A stretch of DNA of 11,882 bases from Candidatus Methanophaga sp. GoMg3.2 (lineage in GTDB: Archaea > Halobacteriota > Syntropharchaeia > Alkanophagales > Methanospirareceae), in assembly GCA_013180565.1 (NCBI GenBank), contig QBUN01000379.1:1-11882 (forward strand), written 5' to 3'. Positions 1-7,335 of this stretch are shown piece after piece; position 1 is the first letter of the stretch; every line of letters starts with the position of its first letter. Under the pieces are notes generated by a model. It saw nothing but the letters and a program-made list of their open reading frames with translations. It had not been told where the DNA came from and ran no database searches. The position numbers and the translations under genes are program-made.

Positions 1-850
1 CCTGTCTCGCAGCATCGCCAACTAAAATAAGACCATCTGCTACGTTTTCGTCTTGCGGGCCGCTCAGCGGCACCGCACCGTACATCTCCGCCATGATCTT
101 TCCATCGGGGAACTTATTGCGCACAAATGTATTTAGATAGTCAATCGCGCGGTGATTTTCGCCTGAGGTATCACCACCGATTCCAATACCTACATTTGCG
201 CAATTGCCGCCTTTTGGAAATACCCAGACATAGCCTTTTGGTGCAACTTCACTACCCAAATAGAATTCCGAAAAGTTCTCGTTCGGTTCTATATTGCACA
301 TCAGGTACTCAGCACCCACAGAAATATTACGTGGTGGCAGTCTCGTGTCTATCCCCGCCCATCTACCTACTTTCGATTCTACACCATCTGCGCCAACTAC
401 GACATGAGCAAATATACGTGTGTCCTCTCCCATAGAGTGAGTATAAACGCCTTTTACATACCCGTCCTCTTTAATGATGCCATATGCTTCTGTTTTAACT
501 CTTATATCTGCGCCTGCACGTGCAGCTTCGCTTGCAAGAAACTTATCAAATATCCGCCGCTCGAGCACATACCCCACCTCTTCCAGTTTATCGCCGGCCA
601 TAACCACCTTCGTGCCATCGGGGCCGTATATGTTCGCACCTTTCACTACTGCCGATACCCATTTCTTGTCAGGAACTACGAACTTCTCTATATCCTTACT
701 CACGCCCTCTGCGCATTTCACAGGCACGCCTATCTCTTGATTACGTTCTATTAGAAGTACATCTAATCCGTGATCAGCGGCGGTTTTCGCTGTTAGGCTA
801 CCCGCGGGCCCTGCACCCACGACAACAACGTCATGCCTTTCCTCTTTCAT
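1..850 (-). CDS. Geranylgeranyl reductase-family flavoprotein, C-terminus cut by window edge
   Basis: This FAD-dependent oxidoreductase of the geranylgeranyl reductase family probably saturates the geranylgeranyl chains of archaeal ether lipids at the membrane surface. 283 residues are visible. The N-terminus has the Rossmann motif VGAGPAGS (residues 11-18), followed by the dinucleotide-binding acidic end LLIER (32-36) and a conserved CAEGVS segment (46-51). APKGYVWVFPKG (203-214) matches the family motif PxxYxWxFP. LILVGDAARQ at the visible end (274-283) is the second FAD-binding motif. The family is usually near 390-400 residues, so roughly the last 110 lie outside the window. The ATG at 848-850 places the Rossmann motif at the usual distance from the N-terminus. 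The gene diverges from the PAC2-family gene. The family includes paralogues, so the exact lipid or quinone substrate is inferred. No stop or frameshift is seen. Confidence 0.9.
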   Translation of the reverse strand, partial: MKEERHDVVVVGAGPAGSLTAKTAADHGLDVLLIERNQEIGVPVKCAEGVSKDIEKFVVPDKKWVSAVVKGANIYGPDGTKVVMAGDKLEEVGYVLERRIFDKFLASEAARAGADIRVKTEAYGIIKEDGYVKGVYTHSMGEDTRIFAHVVVGADGVESKVGRWAGIDTRLPPRNISVGAEYLMCNIEPNENFSEFYLGSEVAPKGYVWVFPKGGNCANVGIGIGGDTSGENHRAIDYLNTFVRNKFPDGKIMAEMYGAVPLSGPQDENVADGLILVGDAARQ

Positions 851-933
851 TTGCTTAATATATATCTCATTATCCTCATGTATTAATTAAGTTATAAATT
901 GTTTCAAAGAAAACAGTAAAAACAGAAGAGAAG
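851..933. promoter_or_regulatory. Divergent AT-rich promoter region between the reductase and PAC2 genes
   Basis: This 83-base gap separates two divergent genes and must hold both start signals. For the plus-strand gene, GTTATAAATT at 891-900 is a plausible TATA box about 38 bases before the ATG, which would give a leader of roughly a dozen bases. A purine-rich stretch, AGAAGAGAAG, sits directly before that ATG. For the minus-strand gene, the clearest TATA-like run, ATATATAT near 859-866, lies only 9-16 bases from the start codon. That is too close for normal spacing, so the ATTAATTAA run near 881-890 may serve instead. Box assignments are by eye. Confidence 0.35.
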
Positions 934-1746
934 ATGGACGAAGAATTTGAGATCGAAGAATTTACATTTTACTGGAACGTAGATGAGAGCGAATTTAAAA
1001 TGCGGATAAAGAATTACGATAATATCATGATTGCTGGATTCCCGCCTATGGGGAACGTCATACCCTATCACATAAAGGAGCTTTTAAATGATTCTGAGAA
1101 GATATTGGACCTGTATTCCTATAACTTCCCGCCTATGGTAGAAGTACGCGAAGAAGAATTCGAGATCCCGCATGACGAGATTTGGTACAGCGAAGAGAAG
1201 AGATTATTCTGCTATGTAGGTAAGTATCCGGAGACCGAGTATATACCAAAGACGGCGTATAAACATGCTGCGGGGTTGGCGTGTCTATCAAAAGAGCTTT
1301 GTGTTAATGCGCTTTATACCGTGGGCGTAATCATGCCTACACAAGAGCCTTTTAGAAAGATGCAGAATGGAGAACCAGAGGCATATATAGGCTTTTTCGA
1401 AGGCTCGAAGAAAGAAATCCCGAATAGAACAAAGAAGATGACGAGAAAGAATATCGGTAGATATTCCATTATTCGTAAGACCGGGCTCTTCCCTGGTTTC
1501 GCTTCTAAGCGCGGTATAGAAAGTTATGCCATTTTAGGTACCGGTAAATATCCCGAAGACCTGAGAGCTTGTGCAGGTGCTCTTAGAGCGTTCAAGAGAT
1601 TGTCAGGATTGGAATTAGAAACGACAAAGATAGAAGTGATGCTTGAGGAAAGTGCAGAAGCCGTTGAAGCGCAGATGAGAGAACAAAAAGAGAGAACTTC
1701 TTATCTAGGCGAAGGTGTAGGCCCTGATCCATATATGTATGGGTAA
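934..1746 (+). CDS. PAC2-family protein (proteasome assembly chaperone-like)
   Basis: This 270-residue protein matches the archaeal PAC2 (PF09754-type) pattern. A first strand and glycine turn, IMIAGFPPMGNV (residues 31-42), is followed by a short helix. Next comes the FPPMVEV segment (65-71), which corresponds to the conserved 'LPPxxxV' stretch in relatives, then a strand with VGKYPETEY (about 95-103). An amphipathic helix rich in Ala and Leu follows (AYKHAAGLACLSKEL), then the strand YTVGVIMP. The C-terminal part is charged and helical and ends in a Gly/Pro/Tyr tail. PAC2 proteins in eukaryotes help assemble the proteasome; the role of archaeal members is not settled, and no proteasome gene lies in this window. 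It is the first gene of a plus-strand run, 9 bases ahead of the methyltransferase gene and probably cotranscribed with it. The first in-frame ATG was chosen. Family membership is fairly clear; function is inferred. Confidence 0.7.
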   Translation: MDEEFEIEEFTFYWNVDESEFKMRIKNYDNIMIAGFPPMGNVIPYHIKELLNDSEKILDLYSYNFPPMVEVREEEFEIPHDEIWYSEEKRLFCYVGKYPETEYIPKTAYKHAAGLACLSKELCVNALYTVGVIMPTQEPFRKMQNGEPEAYIGFFEGSKKEIPNRTKKMTRKNIGRYSIIRKTGLFPGFASKRGIESYAILGTGKYPEDLRACAGALRAFKRLSGLELETTKIEVMLEESAEAVEAQMREQKERTSYLGEGVGPDPYMYG

Positions 1747-1755
1747 CTCACATTC

Positions 1756-2631
1756 ATGAAGCTAAAAGAAGCTTTGAAGGATGTATTAGAAGATGACGAG
1801 CTAACCAGGCTGACAAAATCTTGCGACATCATTGGGGACATAATCGTCATAAAGATTCCGCTGGAATTCGAATCAAAAAGGGCGATTATCGCAAGTGCAC
1901 TTCATAAGATATATCCACATGTGAGAACAATCGCTGCTCTTCCTCTTTTCTCCTATACCAATGAGTTATATCGAACAAGGGACCTGGAAGTGATTTGGGG
2001 CGATGATAGTCTGGAAACCCGGCATAGAGAGAGTGGCTGCGTTTTCGCTGTGGACCTCAAACGCGTTTTCTTCTCGCCCCGACTTTCATATGAGCGGATG
2101 CGGATTGCTGATAAGGCCTCGCCTAGAGAAACGATAATAAACATGTTTTCTGGGGTTGGATGCTTCTCTATTCGTATAGCGAAGATGCAACCCCAAACGA
2201 TGATTTATTCGATTGATCTGAACCCTTATGCAGTTGAGTACATGAAGGAGAATGTGGCTTTGAACAAGGTAGGAGGGAATGTGATACCAATTCTCGGTGA
2301 TGCGAGAGCGGAACTGAAGCGGTTAGTGGGTGTTGCAGACCGTGTGCTCATGCCACTGCCCGAAGAAGCGCATTCGTTCCTGCCATTAGCGGTAAGAGCT
2401 TTGAATTTGGATAACGGAGACGGCATGATACATTATTATGACGTTTCTACAGGGAAGCGGGGAGATGCGTTATTCCGTCCCGCATTTGAGCGGGCTAAAA
2501 AGGTCCTATATTCTGCGTTTGGAACGACAGTAGACATAGAAATAGACGAGCAGCGGATTGTTCGCTCTGTCGGACCATGGCGATATCACGTGGTCCTAGA
2601 TTTGCGTGTACATAAGTCGATAGGAACGTAG
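1756..2631 (+). CDS. Trm5/Taw2-family class I SAM-dependent tRNA methyltransferase (position G37)
   Basis: This 291-residue enzyme belongs to the Trm5/Taw2 family, which acts on the guanosine 3' of the tRNA anticodon (m1G37 or the wyosine pathway). Visible motifs in order are DIIGDIIVI (24-32), HRESGC (90-95), VFFSPRLSYER (104-114), the SAM-binding glycine loop NMFSGVGCFSI (129-139), DLNPYA (154-159), GDAR (181-184), MPLPEEAHSFL (199-209) and a C-terminal RSVGPWRYHVVLDL stretch. The protein begins almost directly at the D2-like segment, so the N-terminal D1 tRNA-elbow domain of typical Trm5b (about 336 residues) is absent; Taw2 and short Trm5 forms share this layout. FFSPRL resembles Trm5 more than Taw2. 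The usual Trm5 motif NLP reads PLP here, so the catalytic Asn position is Pro. It probably shares a transcript with the PAC2-family gene. I am confident of the family and less so of the exact methylation. Confidence 0.85.
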   Translation: MKLKEALKDVLEDDELTRLTKSCDIIGDIIVIKIPLEFESKRAIIASALHKIYPHVRTIAALPLFSYTNELYRTRDLEVIWGDDSLETRHRESGCVFAVDLKRVFFSPRLSYERMRIADKASPRETIINMFSGVGCFSIRIAKMQPQTMIYSIDLNPYAVEYMKENVALNKVGGNVIPILGDARAELKRLVGVADRVLMPLPEEAHSFLPLAVRALNLDNGDGMIHYYDVSTGKRGDALFRPAFERAKKVLYSAFGTTVDIEIDEQRIVRSVGPWRYHVVLDLRVHKSIGT

Positions 2632-2648
2632 TTTGTGAAAGTTTGAGG

Positions 2649-2681
2649 GGTTTTTTATGGTATATAACTTATATATAACCT
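2649..2681 (+). promoter_or_regulatory. T-run and TATA-like stretch before the unknown gene
   Basis: After the methyltransferase stop, a G4-T6 run (2647-2656) is followed by ATGGTATATAACTTATATA, ending just before the ATG at 2682. The T-run could end the upstream transcript, since archaeal termination often occurs at U-rich stretches. The AT-rich part near 2652-2667 lies about 20-30 bases before the start codon and could be the TATA box of a leaderless promoter. Both readings would split the plus-strand run into two transcripts. They are inferences from base composition and spacing. Confidence 0.3.
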
Positions 2682-3362
2682 ATGGTATTAGCAGGAAAAT
2701 TATTCGTGGTTGAAGAGGACGTTGACCTGCAAGGGATAGCAGCCAAGTTGAAAGGGTTCAAATCAGAAGAGAAATTGGAAGATGCCGATATAACATTGAT
2801 TACGGAGATAACGAACCTGCATTTGGTTGGGGATTCCTTGCATGGAACTTTCAATCAAGATCAACTTCTGGATGTGTATCATCATGGTGAGCGGGTGCAT
2901 GTACCAACCACATCGGAAGCGCCCTTTTTCTTCGTCGTGCGAGCGCAAGGAGGTGGGATTGCTCTAACGATTATGGATAAGAAAGCGCGCGCTAATAATA
3001 TCGCAAATCAGTTGAGCAAAATTCTCTTTATAACCGCAGGGAAGATAGTGGAAGTGCGGATAGAGCCAGCACGATTTGAGCGGTTTCATGAGGATAACTT
3101 CGAGGATACAAAAATAATCTTCTTCGATGATGTTAATCTACCAAATATCAAAAAGCTATCGTTATATGGCTCGGATTTAGGGGATACAGCACTGTATGTA
3201 GACCATTTGAAGCATGGGAAGATATGGTATATCGTATTGAAATCTAAACGCTATGGCTCGGTAGTAGGGCTAACAAGAAATGGCGTGGTAACTATTTTCA
3301 GTAAGGCATCCAAGGATGATTTTATAAATTATGTGAGGGGGGAGATTATCGATTTGATATAA
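2682..3362 (+). CDS. Unknown protein paired with the MutS-like ATPase gene
   Basis: I do not recognise the family of this 226-residue protein. No transmembrane segment, signal peptide, cysteine cluster or nucleotide-binding loop is visible. Hydrophobic strands alternate with charged turns (for example KLFVVEEDVDL at 6-16, PFFFVVRAQGGGIALTIMD in the middle, and VVGLTRNGVVTIFSK near the end), suggesting a soluble, mainly beta or alpha/beta fold. There is one Asp/Glu-rich stretch in the N-terminal third (EEKLEDAD). The ATG at 2682 follows a TATA-like stretch; an ATG at 2657 is out of frame. The stop lies 8 bases before the MutS-like ATPase start, so the two are almost certainly cotranscribed and may act together, which is an inference from spacing only. 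Codon use looks like that of its neighbours and the frame is intact, so it is very likely a real gene. Confidence 0.75.
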   Translation: MVLAGKLFVVEEDVDLQGIAAKLKGFKSEEKLEDADITLITEITNLHLVGDSLHGTFNQDQLLDVYHHGERVHVPTTSEAPFFFVVRAQGGGIALTIMDKKARANNIANQLSKILFITAGKIVEVRIEPARFERFHEDNFEDTKIIFFDDVNLPNIKKLSLYGSDLGDTALYVDHLKHGKIWYIVLKSKRYGSVVGLTRNGVVTIFSKASKDDFINYVRGEIIDLI

Positions 3363-3370
3363 CTGAGAGA

Positions 3371-5374
3371 ATGGTGACCAGAAAGAGAACAAAAAGCGGT
3401 TCCGTTTTAGGTATTTTTTCGTCTTTAGAGATCCCGCAGTTCATGAATCCCTATTTGAAGGATGCTGTTGAGTTTCCAGACCTCGACACGTTATCTTCAA
3501 TTCTCGGGATAAAGAGGGCAGAAGCAGAGAAGATAGTGAAAAGGGCTAATGAAGCATCTGCGGGATATAAAGTTAGAGATGTCTTCTGCACCAAAGAGAC
3601 GCGGGAAGTAGAGAAAGAGATTTTGCAAATCCTCGCCTCTTATACGACAACGAAAAATGGGCGGGACATGGTTCTTACACTTACGCCATCACGAGATAGT
3701 GCAGAATTACAAAGAAGGTTTCGGGCTGTGGAAGAGAGCGCGAAATTGCAGGTGCTAATTGGCGACGCGAAAATAGCGAGAATGCGTGAAATTATTTCTG
3801 ATGCTGAGCTCGCGAAGACAAGCTTTGGAAAAGCACCCCTCGTTGTTAGCCGTGGGACGGGTATAGGCGCAGAAATAAAGAGGCTCTATGGCGAGTTCGT
3901 GCATGTAGACATCGTAAATTCCACAGATAAAGCAAAAGAGCTTTTGCAGAAGAACGATAATATCCTGTTACTCAGCGAAGAGGAAGTGGAAGAACCAGGT
4001 ATCGTGAACATAACTATTGATTCCCTGTCTGATCCATGCGAGATTTATCCCGAGTTCGTTGCTAATTCGTTCATAGCAAAGAAGAATCTGATAAGGGCGA
4101 TAATAAATCTGTTACGTGAATTTGATGTACTCAAGGATTCCTATCTGTTTAAATACATCCAGATAGACGATTTAGAAATGGTTTTAGCAGTTATAGAAAA
4201 GGTAGTATCAGCGAGAAGCAGAGGCGAAACCAACTTTGATGACGTGATCTATCGGCGCGAGGAGGAGCTAAACAAGGAAGCAAACCGGATTATGCGAAGC
4301 GGCGGCGGTGTAGATGAATTTAAAGGTTACTTAGAAGAGGTTCTGGTAAGCATGGCAGATGAATTGTTAATCCCAAATAAGGATAGAAATGTCCTCTGGG
4401 AGAGTGCATATGCAAACTTAGAGCGCGGATTGCCGTTTGAGTTCTCACGTGAAACGATAGTACAATTGCGACATCGGTATGATCGGAAACTGGGAGAGCG
4501 GCGATATCACTTGTTAAGAGAGTCCGCAATGCAACTGGAGCAACATAGAGAAGCAGTGAGCCACGCTATTAAACTGCTCTTCCATTTCGATTTTATGCTT
4601 GCAGTGTTGCGATTTAGCCGTGATTTCCAATTGAACATACCCTCGATATGCGAAGAGGGATTTGGTGTGATTGCCGGCAGGAATTTATTTCTGGTTAGTG
4701 AAGAGCTAAGCGGGAGCGAGAAGGTGGTACCCGTTTCTTATTCTATTGGGCAAGCGGATTTAGGCATCTTTGGTGCTACACCGCTTCCCGTAGCTATTCT
4801 CACAGGTGCGAATAGCGGCGGTAAAACCTGTCTGTTGATTATGCTCGCGAGTTCGATCATCCTCACAGAGCTTGGTCTGCCGGTGCCTGCGGAAAGAGCG
4901 GAGATACCCTTAATGCCGCTCTACTTCTACCGCCGGAAGATGATAAAGAAGACCGGGTCGTTTGAATATTCGATGCGGGCTTTGAGCCGGATATTCATGC
5001 GAGAAGGACCGAAAGTGGTATTAATAGATGAATTGGAGGCGCTTACCGAGCCAGGCGCTATGGGTCGGATAATGGCATCTATATTAAATAACATGCCAAA
5101 GGATACTCTGGCTGTGGTAATAACGCATCTGATTCATGAGATATTACCGCATATCAGTATGGAGAAGGTGCGTGTTGATGGCATAGAGTCAGAAGGTTTG
5201 GATGCCACAGGTAACATTATTGTTGATCGACAGCCGATGTTCAGTCATATCGGGTCGAGCACACCGGAGTTGGTGATAAAGAAGCTTTTGGGTAAGGTTA
5301 GGAAAGAGGAGTTAAGATCTGTTTATAAGGAGATAATAACGGTGTTGGAGAAGGAACGGCAGGGGTTGACCTGA
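3371..5374 (+). CDS. Archaeal MutS-like ATPase (MutS2/MutS5-type) with N-terminal helix-hairpin-helix
   Basis: This 667-residue protein carries the C-terminal MutS ATPase domain. The Walker A loop is LTGANSGGKT (residues 477-486), Walker B is VVLIDELEAL (549-558), followed by TEPGA, and the switch segment is VVITHLIHE (582-590). GANSGGKT and the DELEALTEPG segment are typical of archaeal MutS2/MutS5-type proteins rather than mismatch-repair MutS1, which has GPNMGGKS and DEIGRGTS. A helical core resembling the MutS lever/clamp region precedes the ATPase (about 380-450). Near the N-terminus, residues 38-63 (LSSILGIKRAEAEKI and flanks) look like a helix-hairpin-helix DNA-binding motif. There is no Smr nuclease domain at the C-terminus and no mismatch-recognition domain I. 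The likely role is ATP-dependent binding of branched or recombining DNA, which is inferred; mismatch repair itself is unproven. The gene follows the unknown gene by 8 bases. Confidence 0.87.
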   Translation: MVTRKRTKSGSVLGIFSSLEIPQFMNPYLKDAVEFPDLDTLSSILGIKRAEAEKIVKRANEASAGYKVRDVFCTKETREVEKEILQILASYTTTKNGRDMVLTLTPSRDSAELQRRFRAVEESAKLQVLIGDAKIARMREIISDAELAKTSFGKAPLVVSRGTGIGAEIKRLYGEFVHVDIVNSTDKAKELLQKNDNILLLSEEEVEEPGIVNITIDSLSDPCEIYPEFVANSFIAKKNLIRAIINLLREFDVLKDSYLFKYIQIDDLEMVLAVIEKVVSARSRGETNFDDVIYRREEELNKEANRIMRSGGGVDEFKGYLEEVLVSMADELLIPNKDRNVLWESAYANLERGLPFEFSRETIVQLRHRYDRKLGERRYHLLRESAMQLEQHREAVSHAIKLLFHFDFMLAVLRFSRDFQLNIPSICEEGFGVIAGRNLFLVSEELSGSEKVVPVSYSIGQADLGIFGATPLPVAILTGANSGGKTCLLIMLASSIILTELGLPVPAERAEIPLMPLYFYRRKMIKKTGSFEYSMRALSRIFMREGPKVVLIDELEALTEPGAMGRIMASILNNMPKDTLAVVITHLIHEILPHISMEKVRVDGIESEGLDATGNIIVDRQPMFSHIGSSTPELVIKKLLGKVRKEELRSVYKEIITVLEKERQGLT

Positions 5375-5393
5375 ACGACTACAGATATACTAC

Positions 5394-5403
5394 GGTAGCT
5401 ACC
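5394..5403. repeat. 10-bp perfect palindrome at a convergent gene end
   Basis: GGTAGCTACC is a perfect inverted repeat without a spacer. It lies in the 24-base gap after the MutS-like ATPase stop and overlaps the stop codon (TAG, minus strand) of the small DUF1841-like gene. It might form a short hairpin in either transcript, but there is no T-run after it. Its function is unknown. Confidence 0.5.
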
Positions 5404-5626
5404 TCAAAGCTTTGACGTATCTTTTCTCATCAAAAGGCTTTTTATTCTTCAAAACTTCGTATATCTCGATAGCAACAGCACTACCTATTAACTTCATTGC
5501 ATCGTCCTCTGAATGACCGTTTTTCAAGAGCCGATCAAAAGTTTTCTTAGTCGCTGAGGGATTGTTTTCTCTAATTTGGTTCTCCACCACATCAAGAATT
5601 GCTTTCTGCAGATCTATGTTTACCAT
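5399..5626 (-). CDS. Small DUF1841-like protein
   Basis: This 75-residue acidic-basic helical protein reads like the short DUF1841-type family: an N-terminal helix with VVENQIREN (14-22), then a pattern of KKTFDRLLKNGHSEDDAMKL (27-46), then AVAIEIYEVL (50-59), and an ending FDEKRYVKALR (65-75). In relatives the segments appear as 'E.Q...gdP..v..tl.RL...G....eA.h.I...la..i...l......d...Y...L'. The biochemical role of that family is not established. The protein has no Cys, transmembrane segment or signal peptide. The ATG at 5624-5626 gives the expected length, with another in-frame Met only much further in. It lies downstream of argininosuccinate lyase on the same strand with a 93-base gap, so it may have its own promoter. 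Family assignment is from memory of the pattern and is moderately sure. Confidence 0.6.
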   Translation of the reverse strand: MVNIDLQKAILDVVENQIRENNPSATKKTFDRLLKNGHSEDDAMKLIGSAVAIEIYEVLKNKKPFDEKRYVKALR

Positions 5627-5719
5627 TTATCAATACTACTACTATTTCATCTTCTCTAAAAATACTTTCCCCGGGCCTTTCATAACGATCTTTATAGTTT
5701 TATTTTATCAATGCAAATG
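5627..5719 (-). promoter_or_regulatory. Gap between argH and the small gene, possible promoter
   Basis: The 93-base gap is AT-rich and holds no open frame. On the minus strand, AAAACTATAAAG (near 5690-5701) and AAAGTATTTTTAGAG (near 5654-5668) are TATA-like. The second lies about 30-40 bases before the small gene's ATG and is the better candidate. The palindrome CCCGGG (5671-5676) sits between the two boxes. No strong U-rich terminator for argH is evident. Confidence 0.25.
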
Positions 5720-7210
5720 CTAGGTCTTCATCACTTTTATAACTCTCTTCTTCTTCTTCACCTCTCTCGCCAACTCATCCAAACTTCTCTTCACTCGCTC
5801 TTCCTTCACCTGTCTCGATCGCCCATCCTTGTCCAGATCGGTTTTTCTACGATCTATCATTCTTAGGACTTCCCTTTTTGCCGGACCGCCTTTCACATCC
5901 CTCTTCCGGATGTTAGAAGCGATATTCAGTGCCTCTTTCACTTTCCGCTCGGTCAACCCGATCTCACTGAGTTTCTTTCCTATGCTTTTCATAGCGAGCT
6001 CATCAATTCTACGAAGCACCACGTCTGATTCCGCCTCTTCTTCATCCTCCGCTCTATCCTTACCCTCCTTTGCCAATCTAGATACGATTTTATGAGCAGT
6101 TCTAAAAGGTATGTCGGTCGCTCTGACGATAGTATCCGCCAGCTCGGTTGCGCTAATAAATCCGATTTCTGTCTGCTTCTCCAGCTTGTCCTTCTTCAAT
6201 TCCAGTCCTTTCACCATGCCGGTCATCACTAATACCGAAGCAGTGGTGTATTCCGTAGCTTTAAACAGATGTGGCGTAACCTCCTGCAAATCCCTATTAT
6301 ATGAGTATGGTAACGCTTTGCATATACTAAGCACGCTCATCAAACACCCATAAACAGTGCCCGCTCTCGCCCTTATAAGCTCTGCATAGTCCGGGTTCCG
6401 TTTCTGCGGCATTATCGAACTTCCAGTTACATATTCCACGGGAACACGAATGAAATCGAATTCCGAGGTACTCCACAAGATTATCTCCTCGGCGAGCCTG
6501 CTCAGATTCGTCATCAGGTTAGAGAAACAGGAAATCGACTCGATGACGAAATCCCGCGATGATACCGCATCCATTGAATTCTCCAGTATGGAATTGAAAC
6601 CAAGAAGTTTTGTGGTTTTCGCTCGGTCTATAGGAAAGCCAGTGGAAGCGAATGCGGCTGCACCTAATGGACATAGGTTTGTATGCTCGTATGCGTTTAG
6701 AAGCCGTGAGAAATCACGCGCTAACGCATCGGCATGCGCCATGTACTGATGTGCAAATGTAGTTGCTTGTGCATGTTGCAGATGTGTATAACCGGGTATC
6801 AGAGTATCAACGTTCTCGGCCGCTTTTATTATTAACGCTCTTCTCAAGTAGTTCACCTCTTTCATCAGCTCTAACAGCTCGTCACGAAGCGCTATTCTTA
6901 TGCACGTTGCTATTTCGTCATTTCTCGACCGCCCGATATGCATCCGGCCGCCCATCGCCTCGCCTATTTCTCGTATTAAAACTGATTCAATCGCAGTATG
7001 TAGATCCTCGTAAGAGGGAAGTTCGAGTTCGATAAAATCTTTCTCCTTTATTTTTGTTAAGAACTTCAGAATCTCCGCCGCTTCCTCTTTTTTTATTATC
7101 CCTCGCTCTTTTAGCATCACTACATGCGCCTTGTCCACGAGCAGATCGGCGTAAAATAGCCATCTGTCCGATTCCAGTGATTGGATAAAATCCTTCTCTC
7201 GCTTCTCCAT
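5720..7210 (-). CDS. argH: Argininosuccinate lyase
   Basis: This enzyme splits argininosuccinate into arginine and fumarate, the last step of arginine synthesis, in the cytoplasm as a homotetramer. The fumarase/aspartase superfamily signature GSSIMPQKRNPDYAEL (263-278) contains the catalytic serine loop. Other family blocks are GGRMHIGRSRNDE (87-99), TLIPGYTHLQHAQATTFAH (136-154), AAAFASTGFPIDR (184-196), ENSMDAVSSRDF (210-221), YNRDLQE (304-310) and the C-terminal GGPA (441-444). At 496 residues it is slightly long, because of an acidic stretch (KDRAEDEEEAESD, 384-396) and a very basic tail ending KKKKRVIKVMKT. The N-terminus begins about 20 residues later than in relatives, which start with an 'RGRL/GGRF' segment. 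An in-frame TAA 18 bases upstream rules out a simple extension, so the ATG at 7208-7210 is the start. No argG neighbour is present. Confidence 0.95.
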   Translation of the reverse strand: MEKREKDFIQSLESDRWLFYADLLVDKAHVVMLKERGIIKKEEAAEILKFLTKIKEKDFIELELPSYEDLHTAIESVLIREIGEAMGGRMHIGRSRNDEIATCIRIALRDELLELMKEVNYLRRALIIKAAENVDTLIPGYTHLQHAQATTFAHQYMAHADALARDFSRLLNAYEHTNLCPLGAAAFASTGFPIDRAKTTKLLGFNSILENSMDAVSSRDFVIESISCFSNLMTNLSRLAEEIILWSTSEFDFIRVPVEYVTGSSIMPQKRNPDYAELIRARAGTVYGCLMSVLSICKALPYSYNRDLQEVTPHLFKATEYTTASVLVMTGMVKGLELKKDKLEKQTEIGFISATELADTIVRATDIPFRTAHKIVSRLAKEGKDRAEDEEEAESDVVLRRIDELAMKSIGKKLSEIGLTERKVKEALNIASNIRKRDVKGGPAKREVLRMIDRRKTDLDKDGRSRQVKEERVKRSLDELAREVKKKKRVIKVMKT

Positions 7211-7335
7211 CTTCAGGTCGACACTTTATTTAAAAATACTCTATTGTTAGTGGATATTAATTTTTGTATTTCTTTAACCTTTATAATGGTCAAAATCTCA
7301 GAGTTGGACATTTAGATAAAAAGAGATTGGTCGAT
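7211..7335. promoter_or_regulatory. Divergent promoter region between argH and the uracil-DNA glycosylase
   Basis: On the minus strand, AGTATTTTTAAATA (7227-7240) is centred about 24 bases from the argH ATG, the spacing expected for a TATA box driving a leaderless or nearly leaderless transcript. On the plus strand, CCTTTATAATGG (about 7278-7289) is a good TATA candidate. It would start transcription near 7308 and leave a leader of about 28 bases before the glycosylase ATG at 7336. The AGAGATTGG just before that ATG is only a weak ribosome-binding candidate. Confidence 0.45.

Noticed and set aside
127..754. Plus-strand frames opposite the geranylgeranyl reductase
   Set aside because: They are antisense shadows of a clearly conserved reductase and have no recognisable motifs.
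3371..5374. Classical mismatch-repair MutS1
   Set aside because: Walker A is GANSGGKT rather than GPNMGGKS, Walker B continues as DELEALTEPG, and the mismatch-recognition domain is absent.
7264..7335. N-terminal extension of the uracil-DNA glycosylase from a TTG start
   Set aside because: The extra 24 residues do not resemble the family, they cover the likely TATA box, and the ATG at 7336 gives a normal-length protein.
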